From the NCBI RefSeq assembly GCF_014652535.1, contig NZ_BMYZ01000002.1:1-64000 (forward strand): a stretch of DNA of 64,000 bases. Direction: 5' to 3'. The stretch is from Cellvibrio zantedeschiae (lineage in GTDB: Bacteria; Pseudomonadota; Gammaproteobacteria; Pseudomonadales; Cellvibrionaceae). Both the position numbers and the translations under genes were made by a program. Of this stretch, positions 37,190 to 46,711 are shown piece by piece; position 1 is the first letter of the stretch, and the number at the start of each line of letters is the position of its first letter. Under the pieces are notes generated by a model, which made no database searches, had not been told where the DNA came from, and was given only the letters and a program-made list of their open reading frames with translations.

Positions 37190-38152
37190 CTATCGCGGCG
37201 CGCTCGAAGAAGTCTTTGAATCGGAGGTCGAGGAATCCGGGTGCGTTGAGTCGTAAGTTTCGGGGTTAAACCAAAAGTGCTCAAATTTGCGATAGGTTTC
37301 ATCGCTCATGTAGGGGTTCTTAATGTGGATAACATGGCGATTTTTTAAGTTGGCTTTCGCAATCAACTCGCCGTTGAACTCTTCAAACAGCTTATCAAAA
37401 CTGCCGTCGCGCAACATAGCCTCAAGCCCATGTTGAATGTCTTGTGCGAGTACTTTATTGGCTTGGCTGACATGGTAAAAATAGGCAATGGGGTAATGCA
37501 GTACCAGGTTTTTTTCAATCACCACATTACTCAGCATGGATTGCTGGTTTTTCTGCTCGGACCAAATCTCGGAGATGGAGCGGGGGAAATAATTAAAACG
37601 CTTGGACATGAGCATTTTAAAGGTGCCGTTGTAGGTAGGCGTCTCCACTATATCAAAATGATTGGCGCGCAAAATTGAAGTGTCGTGCCAATATTTCACC
37701 TGCCCCAAGGGAATTTTTTTCAGTTCGGCCTCAGTGGTAGTTTTTGAAAACAGCGGCTGGTCTTCTTTATTGATGAAAAAAATCCGCCAGCCAATCAGTC
37801 CCTTATCAATCGGTATTTCAATCGCCATTAAACGCTTGTCCACCTCCGGGCCCGGCGCGTCCCAAAGTACGTCGATTAACCCATCAACCACCATTTGCAT
37901 TTGGCGCGCATGAGTTGCACCACGAACCCGCACCACCGCTTTGTAAGGCTTACCGGAACGGGCGAGTGATTGTTTTAGCAGCTCGATAAAGAACAGGTTG
38001 CGATCATCCTGAATGCCCACAGAATCGGTGCCGGTATAACCCACTTCTATAACGTCTGCTGCCGCGCAGGGAAGCGCGAGCACGCACGACAGCAGCGCTG
38101 CAAACAGCAGGCTTCTGCGCAAATAAGAAAATGGTCTTGGCGGATTTATCAT
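37190..38152 (-). CDS. Periplasmic substrate-binding-like protein
   Basis: A 320-residue protein with a signal peptide ([18 protein letters not shown]). The remainder follows the bacterial extracellular solute-binding family 3 layout ([53 protein letters not shown]). No ABC permease or ATPase genes are nearby. Similar orphan proteins serve as sensors or have lost transport partners. It ends in a Ser-rich tail ([15 protein letters not shown]). About 110 bases separate it from gcvT. Confidence 0.8.
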   Translation of the reverse strand: MINPPRPFSYLRRSLLFAALLSCVLALPCAAADVIEVGYTGTDSVGIQDDRNLFFIELLKQSLARSGKPYKAVVRVRGATHARQMQMVVDGLIDVLWDAPGPEVDKRLMAIEIPIDKGLIGWRIFFINKEDQPLFSKTTTEAELKKIPLGQVKYWHDTSILRANHFDIVETPTYNGTFKMLMSKRFNYFPRSISEIWSEQKNQQSMLSNVVIEKNLVLHYPIAYFYHVSQANKVLAQDIQHGLEAMLRDGSFDKLFEEFNGELIAKANLKNRHVIHIKNPYMSDETYRKFEHFWFNPETYDSTHPDSSTSDSKTSSSAPR

Positions 38153-38374
38153 GGTTTATTGTTCTACCAATGTTTTAAGGTGTATAGGAGTATAGCCCCC
38201 TGTTTGTATACATGTTAGCCGAATCAGTTTTGGCACTAAACCCTGGTAGTTGTTGTCTGTTTATTGAATAAATGAAATCGTTTTTTTCGTTTAGCGCTGC
38301 AGCTGCGTTGCAGGCTATAAGCGGAGCGACAAAAAGGTATACTGCGGTCATCCAACCCATGAAGGAGTGCACAG

Positions 38375-40552
38375 ATGAAAGTGAAATCTGTATTAAAAAT
38401 AACCGGATTTATATTTGCGTTTTTAATTGGCACCATTATTATTTTGGCGCTGGTGGTAGACGCCAATACATTTAAACCGCGCATTCAAGCGCTTGCAGCT
38501 GAGCATGGTGTAGTGCTCAACATGCGCGGTGATTTACGTTGGGCTTTTTGGCCAGCAATTGGTTTGGCTGTGAATGAAGTTTCAGTGGCCGATAGCGATA
38601 CTCCCCAGGCAATTTTGGCCGATGTTAAAAAAGCCAGCTTCCTCGTTGCTTTCGTTCCACTGATCGGTGGCGATTTACAAGTCAAACATGTGCTGGTTGA
38701 TGGCGCCGTGATAAATCTTTCTGTTAACGAACAGGGCGTGGGCAATTGGGAAAATATTCTCAAGAAAAAAGATGCATCCACTGGCGCCCCGCAAACTGCG
38801 GGAGCAACAACAGATAAAAAAGATCTCAAATTATCGATCGAAAAAATCAGCCTGCACGATAGTCAGGTTACTTACACAGATTTGGGCAAAGGCAGCCAAC
38901 TCGCGCTTAAAAATATCAACGTGGATATGAAAGATGTCAATCTCAAAGGTTCACCCTTTGAAGTAAATGCCGCGTGGGATACGCTCCTAACTCAAACAAA
39001 AACTAACCAAACCAAAACCAACCATGAACAGGCGAAAGATCCACTGCAAATCAACACAAAATTGCGCAGCAGTGTGGCTGTTGGTGAAGGATTAAATTCA
39101 TTGGTGTTGGATAAAGGTGAAGTGGAATTGGCGATTCGCGCAAAAGATTCCACCAATCTTAAAATTCAATATTCACTAAAAGCCAATGACCTTAAAAATA
39201 ATCTTAGCTATCAAGGCAAGCTGGAAATACCCACGCTAAATGCCAAACAATTGATCGCAGCTTTTGGTGTGCCTTACAAAACCGCAAATGAAAAAGCTTT
39301 AACAGATATAAATTTTGCAGCCGAACTCTCTGGCACAAAAAAACAAATTGCCTTTAATAATGTGAAACTGAAAGTGGATAACACCCACCTTAATGGTCGC
39401 TTGGCAGTTACCGATTTCACCGCGCTGGCTATTGATGCAGATTTGCAAGGCGATACCATAAATGTGGATGACTACCTCGCACCGCCGCTCCCACCAGTTG
39501 TACCCGACGCAGCGGGCAATGCACCGGCACCTGCAGCCGTAGCGGTAACGGGCGATGAACCCTTGGTGCCGGTAGAATTATTGCGCAAGCTTAACGGCCA
39601 AGCCAAAGTCGCATTTAACAGCGTTGTGTTCGCAAAAATGCAACTGGAAAAAGTGCTCTATGATGTGGATGCCAAGCAGGGGCTTATCCAGCAAACCGCT
39701 AATGCCAATGTTTATTCTGGCAGCATTCACGCAAAAAATACGGTAGATGCACGCAACGATAAAGCACAGCTGCGTTTTGAAACCATCGTAAAATCCATTG
39801 ACCTTGCACCGCTCATGAAAGCCAAAGGCTTTGATAAAAAAATGCAGCTTACTGGTCATATTCACGCCAACGCTAGCGGCCAATCGGTTGGCAACACGCG
39901 CAATCAAATATTGGAAACCCTTACCGGCAATTTTAATTTCTCCGGTGACCAGGTACGCATAGCGCCGCTAAATGTGGAGCAGCAATTTTGTAAAGCGGTA
40001 ACCTTGATAACGCAGGAAGACCTATCGCAAACTACCTGGAACACTTTTACCGAGTTACAAAAGTTATCGGGCAAAGCGACCATCGCTAAACGCGTGGTAA
40101 CCGTGGAAGATGTGAGTGCTAATGTGGAAAAATTATTGCTCGGCACCAAAGGTACAATTAATTTGGCTAACGGTAGTTATGATTTCTTGCTGCCACTTAA
40201 ATTGAACCGCGACGCAAAGGATACGCCCACAAGCATTATCACCAGCGCGCAAGGCTGTAAAGTCACCAGCAACTATTGGGTAGAGCGCAGCTTGACCTTA
40301 TTACGTTGTAAAGGTGCTTACGCACAAATGGATCCCGCGAAAGATTGCCGCCCGGATAAAGACCAATTAAATGGTTTAATCAAAGATTATGCTGCCTATA
40401 AGTTAAAAGAAAAACACGGCGCAAAAATCGAAGAGAAGAAATCTGAGCTAATGAAAAAACTGGATGAAAAACTCGGCGGCGAAGGCGCAGCGCAAAAAGC
40501 CAAAGATACACTCAGAAATTTATTTAAAAAGAAAGAAGACAAAACTCAATAA
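38375..40552 (+). CDS. AsmA-family envelope protein
   Basis: A 725-residue protein with one N-terminal membrane helix ([21 protein letters not shown]) followed by the AsmA fold: the chorein-like N-terminus ([20 protein letters not shown]), [21 protein letters not shown], and a C-terminal [17 protein letters not shown]. AsmA-like proteins span the periplasm and take part in phospholipid transport and outer-membrane homeostasis. The C-terminus is Lys/Glu-rich. The ATG has GGAG upstream. The stop overlaps the mutY ATG by one base, so they are coupled. Confidence 0.92.
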   Translation: MKVKSVLKITGFIFAFLIGTIIILALVVDANTFKPRIQALAAEHGVVLNMRGDLRWAFWPAIGLAVNEVSVADSDTPQAILADVKKASFLVAFVPLIGGDLQVKHVLVDGAVINLSVNEQGVGNWENILKKKDASTGAPQTAGATTDKKDLKLSIEKISLHDSQVTYTDLGKGSQLALKNINVDMKDVNLKGSPFEVNAAWDTLLTQTKTNQTKTNHEQAKDPLQINTKLRSSVAVGEGLNSLVLDKGEVELAIRAKDSTNLKIQYSLKANDLKNNLSYQGKLEIPTLNAKQLIAAFGVPYKTANEKALTDINFAAELSGTKKQIAFNNVKLKVDNTHLNGRLAVTDFTALAIDADLQGDTINVDDYLAPPLPPVVPDAAGNAPAPAAVAVTGDEPLVPVELLRKLNGQAKVAFNSVVFAKMQLEKVLYDVDAKQGLIQQTANANVYSGSIHAKNTVDARNDKAQLRFETIVKSIDLAPLMKAKGFDKKMQLTGHIHANASGQSVGNTRNQILETLTGNFNFSGDQVRIAPLNVEQQFCKAVTLITQEDLSQTTWNTFTELQKLSGKATIAKRVVTVEDVSANVEKLLLGTKGTINLANGSYDFLLPLKLNRDAKDTPTSIITSAQGCKVTSNYWVERSLTLLRCKGAYAQMDPAKDCRPDKDQLNGLIKDYAAYKLKEKHGAKIEEKKSELMKKLDEKLGGEGAAQKAKDTLRNLFKKKEDKTQ

Positions 40553-41607
40553 TGACAACTCAATTTTCGCAGTCAGTTTTAAAGTGGTTTGATAAACACG
40601 GTCGTAAACATTTGCCCTGGCAGCAAGACATCACGCCATATCGCGTGTGGTTGTCAGAAATTATGTTGCAACAAACGCAAGTGGCGACCGTGATTCCCTA
40701 TTTTGAACGCTTCACCAAAAAATTCCCCACCGTGCAAAAACTCGCGGCGGCACCTATTGATGAAGTTTTACATTTATGGACCGGTTTAGGCTACTACGCT
40801 CGTGCGCGCAATTTGCATCGCTGCGCAAAAACAGTTGTTGAACAATACGGCGGTGAATTTCCCGGCACTGTAGAAGAGCTTGCAGAATTAACTGGTATTG
40901 GTCGCTCAACGGCAGGTGCAATTGTTAGCATCGCGTTTCAAAAGCGCGCCGCAATTTTAGACGGCAACGTCAAGCGCGTGCTCGCACGTTACCGCGCAAT
41001 TGATGGCTGGCCGGGGCAAACCGATACGCTAAATCAGTTATGGGAAATTGCCGAAGAATACACACCCGCAAAACGCAGTAATCATTACACTCAAGCCATG
41101 ATGGATTTGGGCGCAACTGTGTGCACGCGCAGCAAACCCAAATGCGATCAGTGCCCGCTGCAATCAGGTTGCATCGCCTACGCGCAAGGCGAGCAAACGC
41201 GTTACCCTGGCAAAAAACCGAAAAAAGAATTGCCCGAAAAATCTATCCAGCTATTAATGTTCCGCAATCCCAATGGCGAAATTTATTTGCAACAGCGCCC
41301 ACCGCAAGGCATTTGGGGCGGCCTCTGGAGCTTTCCCGAATTAGCCATAGATGCCGATGCCGAAACCCACGCGCAAGACCAATTCGGCAAAGTGGCGCAT
41401 GCCGAAGTTTGGAACAGCTATCGCCATACGTTTAGTCACTACCATTTGGATATCACGCCCGTACTTATCCAACTCGCCAAAGCCCCGCGCGCTGTTGCCA
41501 GCGGCGGCCATCATTGGTACAGCCTGCATGAGCCAGAAGCCCTGGGCTTGGCCGCACCCGTGAAAAAGCTACTGGAAAAACTCAGCCAGTTAGATCCGTT
41601 AAGGTGA
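40552..41607 (+). CDS. mutY: A/G-specific adenine DNA glycosylase
   Basis: A 351-residue base excision enzyme that removes adenine mispaired with 8-oxoguanine. The active region is [23 protein letters not shown]. The helix-hairpin-helix is [17 protein letters not shown] followed by [12 protein letters not shown] (catalytic Asp). The 4Fe-4S cysteines are in [17 protein letters not shown]. The C-terminal part is a NUDIX-like 8-oxoG reader ([11 protein letters not shown]). It is in the usual mutY-yggX order. Confidence 0.98.
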   Translation: MTTQFSQSVLKWFDKHGRKHLPWQQDITPYRVWLSEIMLQQTQVATVIPYFERFTKKFPTVQKLAAAPIDEVLHLWTGLGYYARARNLHRCAKTVVEQYGGEFPGTVEELAELTGIGRSTAGAIVSIAFQKRAAILDGNVKRVLARYRAIDGWPGQTDTLNQLWEIAEEYTPAKRSNHYTQAMMDLGATVCTRSKPKCDQCPLQSGCIAYAQGEQTRYPGKKPKKELPEKSIQLLMFRNPNGEIYLQQRPPQGIWGGLWSFPELAIDADAETHAQDQFGKVAHAEVWNSYRHTFSHYHLDITPVLIQLAKAPRAVASGGHHWYSLHEPEALGLAAPVKKLLEKLSQLDPLR

Positions 41608-41665
41608 TCGCTATCAATCGCTAATCGCCCTACAATAGCCAGCAATTATTTATCTAGGAATTCCC

Positions 41666-41941
41666 ATGGCTCGACTCATTTTTTGCCGAAAATACAAACA
41701 AGAACTGGAAGGGTTGGATTTGCCCCCATACCCCGGCGCCAAAGGGCAGGATATTTTCGACAACGTCTCCAAAAAAGCCTGGCAAGAATGGATGGCGCAC
41801 CAAACCATGCTCATCAACGAAAAACGCCTGAACATGATGGACATGGGTACCCGCGTATACCTCAACGAGCAAATGCTCAAGTTCCTGTCGGGTGACGAAT
41901 ACGACCAAGCCGATGGCTATGTTCCGCCCCCAAAAGCCTAA
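41666..41941 (+). CDS. yggX: YggX-type Fe(II) trafficking protein
   Basis: 91 residues, the family's usual length. [21 protein letters not shown] with the conserved Cys, then [19 protein letters not shown] and REYLNEQM-like [11 protein letters not shown]. It protects Fe-S proteins from oxidation, and pairing with mutY is common. ATG follows the mutY stop by 58 bases. Confidence 0.97.
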   Translation: MARLIFCRKYKQELEGLDLPPYPGAKGQDIFDNVSKKAWQEWMAHQTMLINEKRLNMMDMGTRVYLNEQMLKFLSGDEYDQADGYVPPPKA

Positions 41942-42037
41942 TGGTTCAGTTCTTATAAAGAGTTGCGCAATAAACACCCAATCGGTTCAGCAATTAATTA
42001 ACCCTTGATAAAAAAGGACTTTTTTTCATACCGAGTA

Positions 42038-42066
42038 TTGACTCAAAACCCCCAAGCGGGTTTAAT
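42038..42066 (+). promoter_or_regulatory. Sigma70 promoter of the tRNA-Phe gene
   Basis: TTGACT and TTTAAT are spaced 17 bases and match the -35/-10 consensus 5 of 6 each. They are followed by a GC-rich discriminator (ACGCGCC), typical of stable RNA promoters under stringent control. The tRNA gene begins 36 bases downstream. Confidence 0.8.
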
Positions 42067-42102
42067 ACGCGCCTCTTGCAGCCTAGCCTGCAAGCACGAC
42101 AC

Positions 42103-42178
42103 GCCCAGATAGCTCAGTCGGTAGAGCAGTGGATTGAAAATCCTCGTGTCCCTGGTTCGATTCCGGGTCTGGGCACCA
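42103..42178 (+). tRNA. tRNA-Phe (GAA anticodon)
   Basis: A 76-nt tRNA with encoded CCA. Acceptor stem GCCCAGA/TCTGGGC pairs perfectly. The D arm has AGCTCAGTCGGTAGAGC, the anticodon loop is TTGAAAA (GAA) and the T arm has CCTGGTTCGATTCCGGG. The anticodon stem reads GTGGA/TCCTC, leaving a U-U mismatch at the second pair where other gammaproteobacteria have a matched pair. It has its own promoter and terminator. Confidence 0.97.
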
Positions 42179-42183
42179 TATTT

Positions 42184-42216
42184 AAACCCGATGTTCGAAA
42201 GAACATCGGGTTTTTT
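42184..42216 (+). terminator. Rho-independent terminator after tRNA-Phe
   Basis: AAACCCGATGTTC and GAACATCGGGTTT pair perfectly around a GAAA tetraloop, followed by a T run. It lies six bases past the tRNA. Confidence 0.95.
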
Positions 42217-42422
42217 ATTGTCTGTGGTTTCTTGATCCCGTCCAATTAGCTGTTTGTCGTCCGCCTTCCTTTTCTGATTAATCCGTGTAATTGTGTGAAA
42301 TTGCGTCAAATCAAGAAACTTTTATTATTGAAGATATCGAGGAGGTAATCACCAAGGAGAGAGGGTACGAGTAATGTTGAGTTCAGAAAAGTTAACAATT
42401 AATAATTAGAGGATTTACGACA

Positions 42423-43496
42423 ATGCCAGTTCCATTGGAAGGTGTCTTAACGCAAGCTCAGCGTCAAAGTTTGGAAATTGAAGATTTTATTTTTCACATT
42501 ATTGTTCCTGATGCGCATGAAGAAGAGAAGGTTATTTATCTGGACGAGGTTCAATTACAGCCGAATCAGAAGACGTTTTTTCTTGATCGGTTGAGAGAAA
42601 CAGCTGAAGGAACTCAGTATCTATTTCAACCAAATGCAGTGCATTTGAAAGACAAGTGCATAAGTCTAATGTCTGCAGAAAGTGATTTTTTGGAAATTTC
42701 ACGCCAAATTACTGCAGATTTTTCAGGTAGGCATCGAGGTCAAATGTCTGCGGGTGTCTTTATCGTTTCGGTCGTTAAATATTTAATATCTGCGAATGAT
42801 TGGGGTAGGCTAATTTTCCTGGTTAAGATGGATAAACAGCCATCTATAACCTACAGCTATCGAGAAGAGAGCGGTAGAAAAATAGCTGTAGTTGAAGAGG
42901 TTAAAAATTCCTTAAACGAAACAAAAAATGCGATCCAAAAAAGTGCATTAATTGATACATCTAATCAGTTTGCTTGGGATGTTCTTGCCTTTGATAAAAT
43001 CAAAAAACCGCTTTTGGGCGAATACTTTAAGGCATTCTTAGGGGTTGTAGAAAGGTTTCAAGATTCAGTTTTAACAAAAAGTGCGCACGACACAGTTAGA
43101 AGATGGGCTAAAAAATTGTCTCGTGCGGAAATACCTGAAGAGGAGGATGCAAATACATATTCAGGTCGATCATTAAATTATCTAATGGATAATGATACCT
43201 TTGATACCGATGGCTACCTCAATGCAGTTGTGCGCGATGAAGATCCAGAAAGAAAAAGGATATTAATTGGTTCTTTGAGAGCCGCTTTGGATGCATCAGG
43301 TATATCAGGACAATTATTTAGTCCGAAGCCAAACTCTTTGAAGAGAAAAGATAAAAAACAAGTTTATAGAACCTTCGAAGGAGTTACTATCGAATATGAA
43401 GGGGAAAGAAGTGCAGCAGGCATTAGTATTGAAGATCGAGGAAATGGAAAAAAACGCATTATTATTGAGACAAACAGACTGGATGTTGGTTCATGA
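42423..43496 (+). CDS. NdpA/NA37-like nucleoid-associated protein
   Basis: A 357-residue protein. The middle (about 75-215) follows the NA37/NdpA pattern of nucleoid-associated proteins: SAESDFLEISRQITADFSGRH-like entry, GVFIVSVVKYLIS and AWDVLAFDKIKKPLLGEYFKAFLGV. NdpA itself is usually about 335 residues and housekeeping, while divergent copies are found in accessory regions. The stretch from here on is clearly more AT-rich than the flanking mutY region. The stop overlaps the next ATG by four bases (ATGA), so the two are coupled. Its ATG has GAGGATTTACGACA upstream. Function here unknown. A role in sensing or handling invading DNA is an inference. Confidence 0.65.
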   Translation: MPVPLEGVLTQAQRQSLEIEDFIFHIIVPDAHEEEKVIYLDEVQLQPNQKTFFLDRLRETAEGTQYLFQPNAVHLKDKCISLMSAESDFLEISRQITADFSGRHRGQMSAGVFIVSVVKYLISANDWGRLIFLVKMDKQPSITYSYREESGRKIAVVEEVKNSLNETKNAIQKSALIDTSNQFAWDVLAFDKIKKPLLGEYFKAFLGVVERFQDSVLTKSAHDTVRRWAKKLSRAEIPEEEDANTYSGRSLNYLMDNDTFDTDGYLNAVVRDEDPERKRILIGSLRAALDASGISGQLFSPKPNSLKRKDKKQVYRTFEGVTIEYEGERSAAGISIEDRGNGKKRIIIETNRLDVGS

Positions 43497-44953
43497 GTAC
43501 GAATTGGATATATAGCTTAGCCTCATATATTGATAGGCTTGGTGATTTTTCATCGAGTCTAGAAGAAGAATGCATGCGTTTAACAATAGAGGGACACTCA
43601 ATCACTAAGGGTGTGGCAGCGGAGCTTCAAGCGATAATAAGAATTTTAGCTGAAAACAACTTAAATGGCCCAACTATTTTAACCAGCGATGGAGACGTAG
43701 TTGAGGAGGGTGACTTGTCAGATCCCGATTTATTAAGTGGAGACGGCTGGCGATTTATTTTAGGGAAAGAGGAGATTTCTCAAAAGCTAATCAAACGAAC
43801 TAGTGAAAAAACTGTTATTTTTTTTAAGTTAAAAGAATTTCTTAAATGGTTGGATCAATTTGATCCTTTGGAAAAGCCAAATCACAATTATATAGATTTA
43901 TACACGCCTACAACATTTATAATAAATGGACTGTCTGAACCTTTTGGTGGACCTCTGACTTGGGTTATTCCGATTGGTGAGGTTCATAGTCAAGACGTAA
44001 AAACAAATCTTCCTGATGTTATAGATGTGCATCAGCTAATTCATGTTGTAACAAGTAAAGCAATTTGCATTTCACCTCGATGGTATGAATTGTCTTGGGG
44101 TGATTTTGATTCGGAAATCGCAAGAAAATTTATGACATTGAGTTCGAAAGTGTTTGCAGCATGTCTTGTGCACGATTTGCGCTTTTTTAATGAAAAGTAT
44201 GAGGTATCGTTAAATGGAACAAAGAGGCTGAATTTACCTCTTTCAAATGGTACCGAGGAAATAGATAAAGATTTTATAAAAACTTTAAGGGACACGATTG
44301 TTTGGGTGTATTCAGAGAGACCTGAAACACGACTTAAGTTAGTTATGGATAGATTGTCTATAGATATTCCTCCTGGAAATTCGTTAATTTCAGGAATGAT
44401 TGATTCATTAAGATTTGCGCTGCAACAAGCTCGAGATGCCTACGCATTTGTTATATTAGATAGAAAGGATGCATATCATAAGGAAATGCGTGAGCTAATG
44501 AAGGATATGAAGTCTCAAGCTGATATATACGCATCAAAAGTCAGAGACCTCATAGGTAGCCTTACGAGAGACATCTTGGGGGTGTTAGTGTTTATGGGCT
44601 TCTCGTTTATAGGGAAGTTTGATCAAGCCAAAATCGATCAGTTGTTAGACAGTCGCGAATTATCTTTGCTGACCAAAGTGCTAGCTATCTATTTATTATT
44701 TTCTTGTGCTCTACAGTTGATTAGTTGCTGGAGAGATTCTTCGCTAACATACGGTGAAAGCAAAAAATGGGTTTTGGTATTGCAGAATTATACTTCGCTT
44801 GATGATATCCATGAGCGTTTCTTGATCCCTGTGGAAAAAAGAAGACAGACATTAAATATTGCTATGTGTTTATGTGGGGGCTTATATGGCATTTTAGCGT
44901 TGGCTACTTGGAACTTAATATTTATTGTTCAACTATTACTTGCACAATTTTAA
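43493..44953 (+). CDS. Protein with soluble N-terminus and C-terminal membrane domain
   Basis: A 486-residue protein I do not recognise. Residues 1-345 are soluble and mixed alpha/beta (LASYIDRLGDFSSSLEEECM; a central PLTWVIPIGEVHSQDV region). Residues 320-352 are a charged helical linker. Residues 358-375, 392-412 and 453-482 are membrane helices. This sensor-plus-membrane layout recurs among abortive-infection effectors, which is a reason for interest but not proof. It is coupled to the NdpA-like gene by a four-base overlap, and both are AT-rich. A short hairpin follows its stop. Confidence 0.6.
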   Translation: MSTNWIYSLASYIDRLGDFSSSLEEECMRLTIEGHSITKGVAAELQAIIRILAENNLNGPTILTSDGDVVEEGDLSDPDLLSGDGWRFILGKEEISQKLIKRTSEKTVIFFKLKEFLKWLDQFDPLEKPNHNYIDLYTPTTFIINGLSEPFGGPLTWVIPIGEVHSQDVKTNLPDVIDVHQLIHVVTSKAICISPRWYELSWGDFDSEIARKFMTLSSKVFAACLVHDLRFFNEKYEVSLNGTKRLNLPLSNGTEEIDKDFIKTLRDTIVWVYSERPETRLKLVMDRLSIDIPPGNSLISGMIDSLRFALQQARDAYAFVILDRKDAYHKEMRELMKDMKSQADIYASKVRDLIGSLTRDILGVLVFMGFSFIGKFDQAKIDQLLDSRELSLLTKVLAIYLLFSCALQLISCWRDSSLTYGESKKWVLVLQNYTSLDDIHERFLIPVEKRRQTLNIAMCLCGGLYGILALATWNLIFIVQLLLAQF

Positions 44954-44988
44954 CCGTTCAATTGTAGCGATAGTAAAATTAGGGTCAG

Positions 44989-45012
44989 AGTAAAAAACGA
45001 ATCGTTTTTACT
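44989..45012 (+). terminator. Weak hairpin after the coupled pair
   Basis: AGTAAAAAACGA/ATCGTTTTTACT is an inverted repeat with a one-base bulge, ending in T-rich sequence. It is AT-rich and so weak as a terminator. It is directly preceded by AGGGTCAGAGTAAAA, a motif seen at ends of some REP-associated elements. Confidence 0.4.
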
Positions 45013-45048
45013 TTTATGCGTTTTTATACTATCGGATAGGGAGCATAT

Positions 45049-45345
45049 ATGAACGAAAAACAACAGAGTTTAGCGTTGTTGAAATTTAGGGCATCCGGTT
45101 TAAGTTTAAGTCAGGCTCTAAAAATTAATATGAAACTCTATTTATTCCGGTTGGTCGCTATTTGTGTTTCTATATATCTTGCAAATAAACATCCACAAAC
45201 CTGTGTGTTGTTCTATGTGGCCGCAGGTGTGTTACTGGGTGCATTATTACAAGATGTAGCTTGGCAATATAAGCTCGTTAAATCTTGGCCGTTTACAAAT
45301 AAAATAATCAATTGGGATCTTGTTGAGGATATTGCTAAAGATTAA
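45049..45345 (+). CDS. Small two-helix membrane protein
   Basis: A 98-residue hypothetical protein with two membrane helices (FRLVAICVSIYLANK; CVLFYVAAGVLLGALL). ATG preceded by a purine-rich AGGGAG leader. No family recognised. It lies in the AT-rich stretch after the tRNA and shares its composition. Confidence 0.6.
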   Translation: MNEKQQSLALLKFRASGLSLSQALKINMKLYLFRLVAICVSIYLANKHPQTCVLFYVAAGVLLGALLQDVAWQYKLVKSWPFTNKIINWDLVEDIAKD

Positions 45346-45444
45346 TTGGGCGCTCGCTTTGTTTGAACATTGAAAGCTATCTTGCAGTTTAATAGCATTG
45401 ATACGCACTTAAAAAATTGATGAGTTCGACTCTAGGGGACTTGG

Positions 45445-45729
45445 ATGGATAAGCCGCGAATTCGAGTGGATTTCAATGAACTTTTGGAAGCAGATTTAGT
45501 TTTTCTCTCTAAAGTAGATGCAGTTGAGGATTCAGCAGGTCGGAAAATTCACCTAAGTGAAGGAGAGCCCGTATCAATATATGAATTCAATCTTTATGAC
45601 GATGGTGAAAAGGAATATCTGTTAGCAGAAGGTGTTGCAGTCTTAAATACCTTTCAGCCAAATCCTGTCGCAAAGTGGTGTTGCCGCATAAATGAGCTCG
45701 GAATTACAGTTATAACTGAAGAACAATAG
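45445..45729 (+). CDS. Small acidic soluble hypothetical protein
   Basis: A 94-residue, acidic, soluble protein with no signal or membrane segment (LYDDGEKEYLLAEGVAVLN; KWCCRINELGITVI). ATG has AGGGGACTTGG upstream. I do not recognise it. It lies 15 bases before the next gene and may be cotranscribed. Confidence 0.55.
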   Translation: MDKPRIRVDFNELLEADLVFLSKVDAVEDSAGRKIHLSEGEPVSIYEFNLYDDGEKEYLLAEGVAVLNTFQPNPVAKWCCRINELGITVITEEQ

Positions 45730-45744
45730 ATTTCAAATTTAAGA

Positions 45745-46110
45745 ATGCATAAATTGAATTGCTTACAAAAATCTATCGCAATTGCAGCTCCTGCAATTCT
45801 ACTTTCCGCCCCGGCTTTTGCTCATGGGGGTGGTTTGGTTCTACTATTTGTCGGGTTTCCATTACTTGCGGCCCTGTTCCTTTTTTATCTGGGTTGGTCT
45901 GTTTACACTGCGTCGGTAAAAAAACGCTTCGCTACTTTTATGCAATCGATTGTTGTTGGCGCACTTTGGCTTGTTGTATTCATTGGGCCATGGCTTCAGG
46001 GAGAGATTGAAAATTTTCTTAGGGAGTATGAAATAATCTGGGCTTTCGCCATTCCCTTGTTATTATTTGTAGGTTCCTGGATTTTGCTAAAGAAAAAATC
46101 GAAGTATTAG
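45745..46110 (+). CDS. Small membrane protein
   Basis: A 121-residue protein with a signal-like N-terminus (IAAPAILLSAPAFAHGG) followed by three membrane helices (GGLVLLFVGFPLLAALFLFYLG; IVVGALWLVVFIGPW; WAFAIPLLLFVGSWILL) and a basic tail. Not recognised. The Ser-Ala-Pro-Ala-Phe-Ala-His site may be a cleavage site. Confidence 0.6.
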   Translation: MHKLNCLQKSIAIAAPAILLSAPAFAHGGGLVLLFVGFPLLAALFLFYLGWSVYTASVKKRFATFMQSIVVGALWLVVFIGPWLQGEIENFLREYEIIWAFAIPLLLFVGSWILLKKKSKY

Positions 46111-46173
46111 CAAAGGATATGTTCAATTCACTCGTATTGGATTTTTAAAAATAAAGATAAATAAGAGGATTAA

Positions 46174-46632
46174 ATGAAAAAAATAATATTAATGATGGTT
46201 TGTCTATTAACCGGCTGTTCAATGAATGCCGCGGTTATGTATAGTGGTGAAAAACTTCCGCGTAAAGATACAGCTGTTGTTTCCGTATTTGGAAATTATG
46301 GTGAAAAGAAAGTGTCGCTGCGCCTAACCGAGGTGGACGGTCAACCAGTACCGGGCTCGTCAAACTTTATGACATACGAGGTGCAGTTAAAGCCCGGCAA
46401 ACATAAGCTGAAATACTACGTATGGCATGATCTGCGCGTATCGAGTTGGAAAGAAGCCTATGTAGAAACCGAACATAATTTGCAGGTTGGTCATACCTAC
46501 TTTCCCGATGTAGAAATTAAAGATGGACGACAAGCCAATGTGTGGATGGTGGATAAAGGCGAAAACTACCCCGTTGAATGTAACCACGGATTGTTGGCGT
46601 CAAACAAATACCCAAAAGAAAAATGTAAGTAA
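46174..46632 (+). CDS. Small lipoprotein
   Basis: A 152-residue protein with a lipobox (MMVCLLTGC, Cys15). The mature part is beta-rich (YEVQLKPGKHKLKYYVWHD; YVETEHNLQVGHTYFPDVEIKDGRQANVWMVDKG in shorter pieces), similar to periplasmic PEGA- or DUF-type stability proteins, but I cannot name a family. ATG has AGAGGATTAA upstream. It is convergent with a methyltransferase gene. Confidence 0.7.
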   Translation: MKKIILMMVCLLTGCSMNAAVMYSGEKLPRKDTAVVSVFGNYGEKKVSLRLTEVDGQPVPGSSNFMTYEVQLKPGKHKLKYYVWHDLRVSSWKEAYVETEHNLQVGHTYFPDVEIKDGRQANVWMVDKGENYPVECNHGLLASNKYPKEKCK

Positions 46633-46672
46633 TCTCTCCTTGTTGATTCATAACTCCTGCTAAATGTTTACT

Positions 46673-46693
46673 CCTCTCCCTGTGCGGGAGAGG
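46673..46693. terminator. Hairpin between convergent genes
   Basis: CCTCTCCC and GGGAGAGG pair perfectly across TGTGC. There is no T run. This sequence type is also a common intergenic repeat. It lies between the lipoprotein and methyltransferase stops and may stop both transcripts. Confidence 0.5.
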
Positions 46694-46711
46694 GGTATGG
46701 CTGACAATTTT

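Noticed and set aside
37081..37302. N-terminal extension of gcvT
   Set aside because: Not family sequence and overlaps the upstream gene; ATG with GAGG downstream fits family length.
42043..42309. Minus-strand frame over the tRNA encoding AQTRNRTRDTRIFNPLL
   Set aside because: A well-known spurious frame over tRNA genes; no start signal.
42219..42422. attL/attR of an integrative element at tRNA-Phe
   Set aside because: No repeat of the tRNA 3' end and no integrase found downstream in the window.
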